From Clostridiales bacterium GWF2_38_85 (lineage in GTDB: Bacteria > Bacillota > Clostridia > Oscillospirales > CAG-382), in the NCBI GenBank assembly GCA_001797275.1, contig MGOY01000018.1, positions 1 to 64,000 on the forward strand: a stretch of DNA of 64,000 bases, read 5' to 3'. The notes below the pieces were generated by a model that saw only the letters and a list, made by a program, of their open reading frames with translations, did not search any database and was not told the origin of the DNA. Each line of letters opens with the position of its first letter. Positions within the stretch are counted from its first letter, which is position 1. The translations under genes were made by a program, and so were the position numbers. Shown in pieces: positions 56,329 to 64,000 of the stretch.

Positions 56329-58191
56329 ATGCCTATGGGCAACCAAATTAAAACCAAAACCACCGTCAAGGACATCAAAGCTCTCGATAAAGCCGCTAAT
56401 CTCGGCGGTCATATGAAAAACGCCTTTGTTCGCTCCAAAGAAGTTGCTCTGTCTGCTGACAGACAAGCCGAAGGCACACAGCAGACCACGCAAGATAATC
56501 ACGAAAGCTACGCGACCGATAAGATGTCGGGCGGGATGAAATCAACGGCACAGGAAGCGGCGCATCACTTCAAAAATCCGCAGAAAAATGTGACAGAGAA
56601 CGTCAATAAGGCAAAGGAGCAGTTCCAAAAAGCACGTCAACAAATGCCGAAAGCCAGAAAAGAAGCGGCAGAAAAAGCAAAACAGACCGCCGAAAACGCC
56701 AAAACTACCGCCGACAAGCTCGGTAAAACCGCTGACCAAGCCAAGAAAACGGCGCAGGAAGCACAAAAATCGGTCAGTCAGGCAAAACAGACGTTTCAGC
56801 AGACCCGACAAGCAGGACGGCAGACCCTTCATACGGCGAAGCAGTCCGTTAGAACAGGTCAACAAGCCGAAAGGACAATTAAGACAACTTCTAAGACTGC
56901 AAAATCCACAGCAAAAGGCACAATCAAGACGGTGAAGAAATCAGTCAAAACAGCTGAACGCACGGCTAAAACCACAGTCAAGACCGCCAAGCAGACGGCA
57001 AAAGCGGCGCAAAAATCCGCACAAGCGGCAGCTAAAGCAGCAAAGATTGCAGCACAGGTTTCAAAAGCAGCGGCAAAAGCAGCGGTTCAAGCCGCCAAAG
57101 TAGCTGCAAAGGCTGTAGTTGCAATGGTGAAAGCCGCTATCGCCGCTATTAAAGGGCTTGTCGCTCTTATCGCGGCTGGAGGTTGGATTGCCGTGATAAT
57201 TATCATCGTAATTTGCTTGATTGGGCTTCTTGTCGGCTCGGTCTTTGGAATCTTTTTTAGCGGTGAAGACAGCGGAAACGGCTACACCATGCCGATGGCG
57301 ATTGCCGAAATCAATCAGGATTATTCAAATAAGCTCACCGAGATACGAAACAGCAACGCGCATGACGAGGTACAGATGTCTGGCACTCGCGCCGAATGGA
57401 AAGAGATTTTAGCAGTGTATGCCGTCAAAACTAACTCCGACCCCGACAATCCCACCGACGTTGCCACGATGGACGATAATAAAAAAGAGCTTTTGCGAAC
57501 CGTCTTTTGGGATATGAATACCCTCGCCAACCGCACCGAGAGAAAAACGGTCACAGAAGTAACTGTTGTCGCCGACGGCGAGAACTTTATCTCTACCGAA
57601 ACAACTGTCACCAAGACCATTCTATATATCACAGTATCTCATAAGACTGCCGATGAAATGGCGGTTCAGTATGGCTTTAACGACAGCCAAAAGGCGCAGC
57701 TTGTTGAACTTTTGAACGACCAATATGCCGATATGTGGACGGCGGTTCTTTATGGAATCCACAACGGCAGCGGCGATATTGTAGCGGTAGCTGTTTCCCA
57801 GCTTGGCAATGTGAACGGCGATCCATATTGGAGTTGGTACGGTTTTGACAGTCGCGTGGAATGGTGTGCTACCTTTGTCAGTTGGTGTGCAAATGAGTGC
57901 GGATATATCGATGCAGGGATTATCCCGAAGTTTGCCGCCTGCCAGTCACAGGGTATTTCTTGGTTCAAAGACCGTGGACTGTGGCAGGAACCCAGTTATA
58001 TTCCCGCCATCGGCGACATCATATTCTTCGACTGGGAACCAGACGGAAGCACAGACCATGTGGGCATCGTGGAGTCCGTTGAGGGAGAGATTGTCCACAC
58101 CATTGAGGGTAACACGACCAATTCTGTGGCACGGCGCAGTTATCGGCTGGATAGCATGAATATCTGCGGATATGGTACGCCGTTGTATTGA
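56329..58191 (+). CDS. CHAP-domain peptidoglycan hydrolase (T4SS lytic protein) with long Lys/Ala-rich N-terminal coiled region
   Basis: WCATFVSWCANECGYIDAG...PAIGDIIFFDWEPDGSTDHVGIVESVEGEIVHTIEGNT; single TM WIAVIIIIVICLIGLLVGSVFGIFF. Confidence 0.88.
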   Translation: MPMGNQIKTKTTVKDIKALDKAANLGGHMKNAFVRSKEVALSADRQAEGTQQTTQDNHESYATDKMSGGMKSTAQEAAHHFKNPQKNVTENVNKAKEQFQKARQQMPKARKEAAEKAKQTAENAKTTADKLGKTADQAKKTAQEAQKSVSQAKQTFQQTRQAGRQTLHTAKQSVRTGQQAERTIKTTSKTAKSTAKGTIKTVKKSVKTAERTAKTTVKTAKQTAKAAQKSAQAAAKAAKIAAQVSKAAAKAAVQAAKVAAKAVVAMVKAAIAAIKGLVALIAAGGWIAVIIIIVICLIGLLVGSVFGIFFSGEDSGNGYTMPMAIAEINQDYSNKLTEIRNSNAHDEVQMSGTRAEWKEILAVYAVKTNSDPDNPTDVATMDDNKKELLRTVFWDMNTLANRTERKTVTEVTVVADGENFISTETTVTKTILYITVSHKTADEMAVQYGFNDSQKAQLVELLNDQYADMWTAVLYGIHNGSGDIVAVAVSQLGNVNGDPYWSWYGFDSRVEWCATFVSWCANECGYIDAGIIPKFAACQSQGISWFKDRGLWQEPSYIPAIGDIIFFDWEPDGSTDHVGIVESVEGEIVHTIEGNTTNSVARRSYRLDSMNICGYGTPLY

Positions 58192-58204
58192 TGGCGTTAG
58201 TCGC

Positions 58205-58226
58205 AGAGCGACAGCGCTGTCGCTCT
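58205..58226. repeat. 22-bp perfect palindrome after the CHAP gene
   Basis: AGAGCGACAGC|GCTGTCGCTCT. Confidence 0.85.
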
Positions 58227-58399
58227 ACATAAACGAGCTTTTTCAAAATTACTCAAAACTTCAGCGGTCAAGGATTGATTTATTCTTTGAGTTCTCCAAT
58301 TAAATTTCGGACATTTATCATCTCATCTTGCTTTTTAACGAGATTTATGGTATGCTAACATTTAGTATTGTGCGTATCGCTTGGAAAGGTGTGCTAAAC

Positions 58400-58615
58400 A
58401 TGATTTATAGCTACAATAAACTTTGGAAGCTCTTGATCGACAAAAAGATGAAAAAGAAAGATCTTATGGCTGTTACTGACATAAATGCTTCCACAATGGC
58501 GAAAATGGGAAAGGACTTACCTGTCAGTATGGAAGTCCTTGGTCGTATCTGTAAAGCGTTAAACTGTGATGTGGGAGACATCGTTGAGATGATTCCTGAA
58601 ATTGACAAGCAATAA
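58400..58615 (+). CDS. Small XRE/Cro-type HTH regulator
   Basis: MIYSYNKLWKLLIDKKMKKKDLMAVTDINASTMAKMGKDLPVSMEVLGRICKALNCDVGDIVE. Confidence 0.85.
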   Translation: MIYSYNKLWKLLIDKKMKKKDLMAVTDINASTMAKMGKDLPVSMEVLGRICKALNCDVGDIVEMIPEIDKQ

Positions 58616-58628
58616 AGGAGTGTTTAAT

Positions 58629-59234
58629 ATGGCTGCAAAGCTTAAATATTCAAGCGGTATTAAAGACTTCCCGCTTTTATATCTCGAAATGAAAAAGACT
58701 GCACAGCTTCTGTTGGAGGGCAAAACAGATGCTGAAATATTATCATTGTCCACAGTGCAAAACATTTTTCAGCTGGACAAAGAAAAACGCAGAAAATCCA
58801 TGCCTTATAAAACTCTGACGCGGTTGCACGAACTTTCGGTTGAACTTATTGCTGTTATAGCACATGGCAGTGATGAAAACGCACGATTGATCAGTTTTTA
58901 CGGGTTAGTTAAAACTGACATTCTTCTTTTTGAATTTATGCGCGACGTGTTCCACGATAAATATCTTTCAGGGCAAACGATAATTGCTGATAGCGACTTC
59001 ATCGTTTTTCTTAATTGCAAAGCGAATGAAAGTGAATATATAGCTGGGTGGAAACCCGAAATGTTAAGGCAAATTAAAAATACTTATAAAAAGGTATTGT
59101 GCGAAGCTGGACTTGCCAAACGGCAGGGCGAGGAAATCCTTGTCATTAAGCCGCTTATGAATAACGAGCTAAAAGGCATGTTTGCACGGGGCGATGTTTT
59201 CGCAGAAACTATGTTATTGGAGGTTGGGCAATGA
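58629..59234 (+). CDS. brxA: BREX system protein BrxA (DUF1819-like)
   Basis: KYSSGIKDFPLLYLEMKKTAQLLLEGKTDAEILSLSTVQNIFQ...; order and context with brxB and brxC. Confidence 0.85.
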   Translation: MAAKLKYSSGIKDFPLLYLEMKKTAQLLLEGKTDAEILSLSTVQNIFQLDKEKRRKSMPYKTLTRLHELSVELIAVIAHGSDENARLISFYGLVKTDILLFEFMRDVFHDKYLSGQTIIADSDFIVFLNCKANESEYIAGWKPEMLRQIKNTYKKVLCEAGLAKRQGEEILVIKPLMNNELKGMFARGDVFAETMLLEVGQ

Positions 59235-59809
59235 CTTTAAATCAACGACTTGACTTGATAAAGCCAAAACTGCTTGACAGTCAGTTCCGCAATGGACGAG
59301 GCTTGGGCAATGAAATTAACTTTTGGATATTCGACTATGACCCCGAAGATGAATTAGCTGTGCGTGAACATATCGAGTACCTTAAACAAAACATCTGGGC
59401 TGAACGCGAAGATATTCGTATCGTCCATTTTGACCTATTCGAGATGATGGTTGAAATTTTAGCGGAAAAGTCCTACTTGGAAAAGGTTCTGGAGATTGAA
59501 AAAGCAAAAGGCTCTCACGCCATTATCAACCCCATCAAAAAAACGCTGCGACTTACGCTGGATGATGACACTATAACCAACCATATTGCCAAAGGTAACA
59601 ATCCTGACACTGATATTATTTTGGTATCCGGCGTGGGCAAGGCGTGGCCAGTGATTCGGTCACATACCATTCTAAACAATCTACATAGCAAAATTGAGAA
59701 AACGCCGTTCATCATGTTCTTCCCCGGCGTATATGAATCCGAGCTAAGACTGTTCGGTGAGATAACAGATGATAACTATTATAGAGCTTTCAAGCTCATC
59801 GAACGATAG
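59231..59809 (+). CDS. brxB: BREX system protein BrxB (DUF1788-like)
   Basis: LDLIKPKLLDSQFRNGRGLGNEINFWIFDYDPEDELAVREHI...ILVSGVGKAWPVIRSHTILNNLH...MFFPGVYESELRLFGEI; ATGA overlap with brxA. Confidence 0.88.
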   Translation: MTLNQRLDLIKPKLLDSQFRNGRGLGNEINFWIFDYDPEDELAVREHIEYLKQNIWAEREDIRIVHFDLFEMMVEILAEKSYLEKVLEIEKAKGSHAIINPIKKTLRLTLDDDTITNHIAKGNNPDTDIILVSGVGKAWPVIRSHTILNNLHSKIEKTPFIMFFPGVYESELRLFGEITDDNYYRAFKLIER

Positions 59810-59821
59810 GAGAGAAAAACC

Positions 59822-62800
59822 ATGCAGATATTTGAACTGTTCAAAAAAGACATTAACCGCAACATTCAAGGTGTGGTTAAAATCGGGCAGGATTCGCCAG
59901 AAGTAATTCGTAGCGAATTGGACGAGTATGTCGTCACCAAAGAACTGAACCGCCACTTTGACAAGTTCTTTGAAGCCTACCGCAAAGGAACCACTGGGCG
60001 CACAGACAAAATCGGAGTTTGGATTTCAGGCTTCTTTGGAAGCGGTAAATCTCACTTTCTGAAAATTCTCTCCTACATACTGTCTGGCAAAGAATACGAG
60101 GGCGGCAAAGCAGTCAAGTTCTTTGATGAGAAAATCACGGACGGACGTATCCTTGCGGATATGAAAGCCGCTGGGGATATTAGCGCGGATGTGATTCTGT
60201 TTAACATTGATGCGAAATCTGATTCCGACTCTAAAACCAACAAGGATGCCATCGTAAAGGTGTTTATGAAGGTGTTCAATGAGATGCAGGGCTTCTGTGG
60301 TTCCATGCCGTGGATTGCCGACTTAGAACGTCAGATGACCAAAGATGGCACTTACGATGCTTTCCGTGCGAAGTTTGAGGAAATCAACGGCGCAACTTGG
60401 GAAAAGAAGCGTGAGGACTTCTATTTTGAGGAAGACTCCATCATTGAGGCGCTCGCCGCTACAACCAAAATGAGCCTTGATGCGGCACGAAGTTGGTATG
60501 AAAAGAGCGAGAAAAACTACGCACTCGATATTTCGACTTTTGCAAAGAAAGTACGCGAATACATAGAGCTAAGAGATAAACAGCTTGGTAAAAAACACCA
60601 TGTCATTTTCCTGTGCGATGAAATTGGACAATATATCGGCTCAGACAGCAATCTCATGCTTAATCTGCAAACTGTTGTTGAGAATTTGGGCAGTGAGTGT
60701 GGCGGTCGAGCTTGGGTAATTGCAACAAGCCAAGAGGACATCAGCAAAATCGTCAACGAAACCAAATCCAGCCGCGATGACTTTTCCAAAATCATCGGGC
60801 GATTTGACACGCGCCTTTCACTTTCCTCCGCAAATGTTGACGAGGTTATTAAAAAGCGTTTGCTTTCCAAAACAGTTACAGCAACAGAAAAGCTCCGTTT
60901 ACTCTACACCGACAAGAACGCCATACTTAAAAATCTTATTACCTTTTCTCCTGATACACCTGAAAAGAAACTGTATCAGGATGAGCAGGATTTTGTAGAT
61001 GTCTATCCCTTTATCCCTTATCAGTTTTCGCTGCTTCAGGCAGTGTTTACAGGTATTCGTACTCACGGTGCATCCGGTAAGCATTTGTCCGAGGGCGAAC
61101 GCTCTTTGCTCAATGCTTTCCAAGAAGCTGCCATTCAATATGCGAAGTTTTCAGACGGAATGCTGATTCCCTTTGATGCTTTTTATCGCACGATTGAAAC
61201 TTTCTTAGACCACAACATCCGCAAGGTTATTATCCAAGCGGAAACAAACGAGCATTTAGTGGCTGAGGATGATTTGCCAGTTCTTAAAACACTTTTTTTA
61301 GTGAAATATATCCCGAATGTTCTGCCGTCAAATCTTGAGAATCTTGCCACGGTTATGTTGGACAACATCAATGCCGATAAGATAGAAATGAAAAAGCGGG
61401 TTGATGCTTCTCTACGGCGACTGGAACGCGAAAAGCTCATTACCAAAAACGGCGAACAGTTTATCTTCCTGACCGATGAGGAACAGGATGTGAACCGTGA
61501 AATCCGAGAAATCGCCATCGACCATGCCGAAATCATTGAAAAAGCTGCCGATGAAATCCAAAGCGAAATATTCAAAACGGAACGCAAGTATCGGTATGAT
61601 GAGCGACATGATTTTGCCTACAATTTCAATATTGATGACCGTCCTCGCGGAAACCAAAGCGCCGAAATGGGGCTTCGAATACTGACCCCGTGGTATATCA
61701 GCGGCGGTCTTTCCGACATGGAGTTCACCTCTATGTCCATGCGTGAACGAAACATTATTATGGTGTTGCCGTCAGACCCCTCTTTCCTTGAAGAAATGGA
61801 ACAGGCTTTGCAGATCGACACCTACATACGCCGCAATTCTGGGCGCTCGGCGACCGATGCGGTGGAGGACATTAAAACCACAAAAGCAAGGGAATCCAAA
61901 CAGCGAAAAGACCGTTGCCGAGAACTGATAGTAGAGGCTTTGAAAAGAGCATCTGTCTATGTCAATGGCAATCGGATTGAAATCAAAGAAAAATCTCCGA
62001 CCGAGCGTGTTAATGAAGCCTTTGCTACACAAGTGGAGAGCATTTTCACCAAGCTAAACTACATCAAAAAGCCGTTTTATTCCACAGAGGATTTGAAACA
62101 AACTCTTGCGGCGAAATCGGGACAAATCATTCTTGATGGCACGGAAAACGCTGATCCAAACGCCCTTGCTATTGAAGAAATGGGCGATGTTATAAAGACA
62201 AGTTCCTACAAGAATGTTCCGACCACCCTGCGAATCATTGCCGATGCGTTCGGAAAATCGCCCTACGGATGGAAAGATATCGACGTTGCTGGTATTCTGC
62301 TGACCTTGTTCAAAATGCAGGACATTCGATTTGAGTTGCGCGGTGAGAGCATTGCCTCCACCGATACAAATGTCATCACATATGTTTCCAAGCGTGACTA
62401 CGCCGATAGCCTTATCATTAAAATGCGTGTAAAAATTCCCGACGAAATGCTTGCTCTTGCCAAAACGCTTGCCAAAGAGGTGTTCGGTCGCGCGGATATG
62501 CCTAACGATGAGGACGGTATAAAAGAGAAGATTATTAACTTCTGCAAAAATGAACTGACCGAGCGCAACGACAGCATCAAAGACCTATTGAACGAATATA
62601 ACAAACAACGTTATCCCGGCAAGTCTGTATTGGAAAAAGGTAAAGGACTTTTAGAAGAAGTCGCTCGCGCCCGCGATGTGCAGACCTTCTACGAAACTCT
62701 TCGTGATAAAAAAGAGGCTTTATTGGATTATGCTGAGGACGTGCAGGATATTAAAAAGTTCTTCACGAACCAGCGCGACATTTTTGACAAAGCATTGAAA

Positions 62801-63397
62801 ATGCTGGATATTTATGAAGGCAACCGTTCCTATGTGTTGGATGCCGACACTATTGCTACTGTGACAAGTATGGAGAAAATAACAAAGTTGACTTCTCCCT
62901 ATGCGGAAATTCACAAACTGCCAGAGTTTATTCAAGAGTTCATCAGTCGATTTGGTAAGATTCTTCAAGATGAATGCGTCCCGATTCAAGCCGACATCGA
63001 AGCAGACCATGCCGTTGTTCGTGCTGAGGTTGCAAATCATCATTATGAAGAAAAATTCGGTGAGAAGGTACGCGTGGCTTTTGCGGGATTGCTTAACCGT
63101 TTGGGAAAGGCTAACAACATCTATGAAGCTATTGCAATGAAAACGGAAAGCGACCGTCTGAAACTGAGATTGATAAAAGAAATCAACGACGAGGAAGCAC
63201 GGATTGCAGCAGAAAATGCCAAAAGTGGTGACGAACCGTTTATCCCACAGCCTAAAACAAAAACAATTAGCGTGAAATCACTTTTTCCTCGTGCAAAACA
63301 GGTTGCAAACCATGAGGACATTGAACAGTTACTGGGCGAACTGCGGGACAAGCTCGAAGCCCAACTTGAAGAAAATACTACGATACAAATCGTATAA
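59822..63397 (+). CDS. brxC: BREX system P-loop protein BrxC
   Basis: IFELFKKDINRNIQGVVKIGQ...VTKELNRHFDKFFEAYRKG...IGVWISGFFGSGKSHFLKILSYIL. Confidence 0.93.
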   Translation: MQIFELFKKDINRNIQGVVKIGQDSPEVIRSELDEYVVTKELNRHFDKFFEAYRKGTTGRTDKIGVWISGFFGSGKSHFLKILSYILSGKEYEGGKAVKFFDEKITDGRILADMKAAGDISADVILFNIDAKSDSDSKTNKDAIVKVFMKVFNEMQGFCGSMPWIADLERQMTKDGTYDAFRAKFEEINGATWEKKREDFYFEEDSIIEALAATTKMSLDAARSWYEKSEKNYALDISTFAKKVREYIELRDKQLGKKHHVIFLCDEIGQYIGSDSNLMLNLQTVVENLGSECGGRAWVIATSQEDISKIVNETKSSRDDFSKIIGRFDTRLSLSSANVDEVIKKRLLSKTVTATEKLRLLYTDKNAILKNLITFSPDTPEKKLYQDEQDFVDVYPFIPYQFSLLQAVFTGIRTHGASGKHLSEGERSLLNAFQEAAIQYAKFSDGMLIPFDAFYRTIETFLDHNIRKVIIQAETNEHLVAEDDLPVLKTLFLVKYIPNVLPSNLENLATVMLDNINADKIEMKKRVDASLRRLEREKLITKNGEQFIFLTDEEQDVNREIREIAIDHAEIIEKAADEIQSEIFKTERKYRYDERHDFAYNFNIDDRPRGNQSAEMGLRILTPWYISGGLSDMEFTSMSMRERNIIMVLPSDPSFLEEMEQALQIDTYIRRNSGRSATDAVEDIKTTKARESKQRKDRCRELIVEALKRASVYVNGNRIEIKEKSPTERVNEAFATQVESIFTKLNYIKKPFYSTEDLKQTLAAKSGQIILDGTENADPNALAIEEMGDVIKTSSYKNVPTTLRIIADAFGKSPYGWKDIDVAGILLTLFKMQDIRFELRGESIASTDTNVITYVSKRDYADSLIIKMRVKIPDEMLALAKTLAKEVFGRADMPNDEDGIKEKIINFCKNELTERNDSIKDLLNEYNKQRYPGKSVLEKGKGLLEEVARARDVQTFYETLRDKKEALLDYAEDVQDIKKFFTNQRDIFDKALKMLDIYEGNRSYVLDADTIATVTSMEKITKLTSPYAEIHKLPEFIQEFISRFGKILQDECVPIQADIEADHAVVRAEVANHHYEEKFGEKVRVAFAGLLNRLGKANNIYEAIAMKTESDRLKLRLIKEINDEEARIAAENAKSGDEPFIPQPKTKTISVKSLFPRAKQVANHEDIEQLLGELRDKLEAQLEENTTIQIV

Positions 63398-63411
63398 CGG
63401 GAGGTGCTTTC

Positions 63412-64000
63412 TTGAATAAAACAGCTATCAAGAATTACGCAGTTGCGGCACGGCGGGAGCTTATCGCCGCTGTATGCCAAAAAGCGTATCAATATGGGAT
63501 TCAAGCGGATAAGGCTTTGCCTGTGCAAGAGGTGCAGGGCGGCTTTATCCTAAATGGCGTTACCTATTCAAAGAAAGAATCCGACCAACGCAAGCAACTT
63601 ATAAGCACTATAAGCAGCGGCTCTACGAAATATGCGGACGGCTACAAGCAAGTGATGGAAGAAGTTGCATACACTTGGTTCAATCGCTTGATTGCTTTGC
63701 GCTATATGGAAGTCAAGGAGTATCTGCCCTCTGGCGTTCGTATTCTGTCCAGTATCAATGAAGAACGCTTGGAGCCAGACTGTATCCGTGAGGCTGGACG
63801 GCTTGATTACATAGACCAAAAGGTCGCCGCCGAATTTACGAGTGATGAGGCTCGATATCGTTATATTCTCATTGCCCAGTGCAACGCGTTGGCTGACATT
63901 ATGCCACGAATGTTTGAAAAGATTTCAGACTATACTGAGCTACTCCTACCCGACAAACTCTACATCAAAGACGGTATTGTCTACAACCTTGTCCACGGTA
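63412..64000 (+). CDS. pglX: BREX adenine methyltransferase PglX, 5' part only (runs off window)
   Basis: TTG start after GGGAGGTG RBS; MNKTAIKNYAVAARRELIAAVCQKAYQYGI...YTWFNRLIALRYMEVKEYLPSGVRILSS; open to the window end. Confidence 0.85.
   Translation, partial: MNKTAIKNYAVAARRELIAAVCQKAYQYGIQADKALPVQEVQGGFILNGVTYSKKESDQRKQLISTISSGSTKYADGYKQVMEEVAYTWFNRLIALRYMEVKEYLPSGVRILSSINEERLEPDCIREAGRLDYIDQKVAAEFTSDEARYRYILIAQCNALADIMPRMFEKISDYTELLLPDKLYIKDGIVYNLVHG

Noticed and set aside
63412-64000. pglX appearing truncated
   Set aside because: Open reading frame simply continues past the window edge; not evidence for a pseudogene

Overview
The window has two parts. Positions 1 to about 20.2 kb are AT-rich chromosome of a Clostridia-type bacterium. 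This part holds tRNAs, an isolated 5S rRNA, dapA/dapB behind a lysine riboswitch, cysE, a T-box-preceded HTH-cupin-acyl-CoA-synthetase fusion, an MGMT-domain fusion protein, and a tRNA cluster with a duplicated Gly-Asp-Phe block. From about 20.3 kb to the right edge is a large integrative/conjugative element (ICE) lying against tRNA-Thr(GGT). The ICE carries ParA/ParB; a Tad/Flp-type pilus locus with three tandem pilins plus a truncated fourth; a 1332-aa secreted protein with exactly eight 246-bp repeats; a 2498-aa ssDNA-binding-like/methylase/SNF2-helicase polyprotein with a TnpV-like gene overprinted in another frame; a PrimPol-like protein; MobC and relaxase with an upstream oriT-like structure; and a Gram-positive T4SS (PcfB, VirD4, Maff2/VirB2-like, VirB6-like, PrgI, VirB4, CHAP hydrolase). 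The start of a type I BREX phage-defence operon follows (small XRE regulator, brxA, brxB, brxC, pglX), with pglX cut by the window end. No integrase gene is visible, so the far end of the ICE lies outside the window. All homology calls come from recognising sequence motifs by eye; no database search was run.
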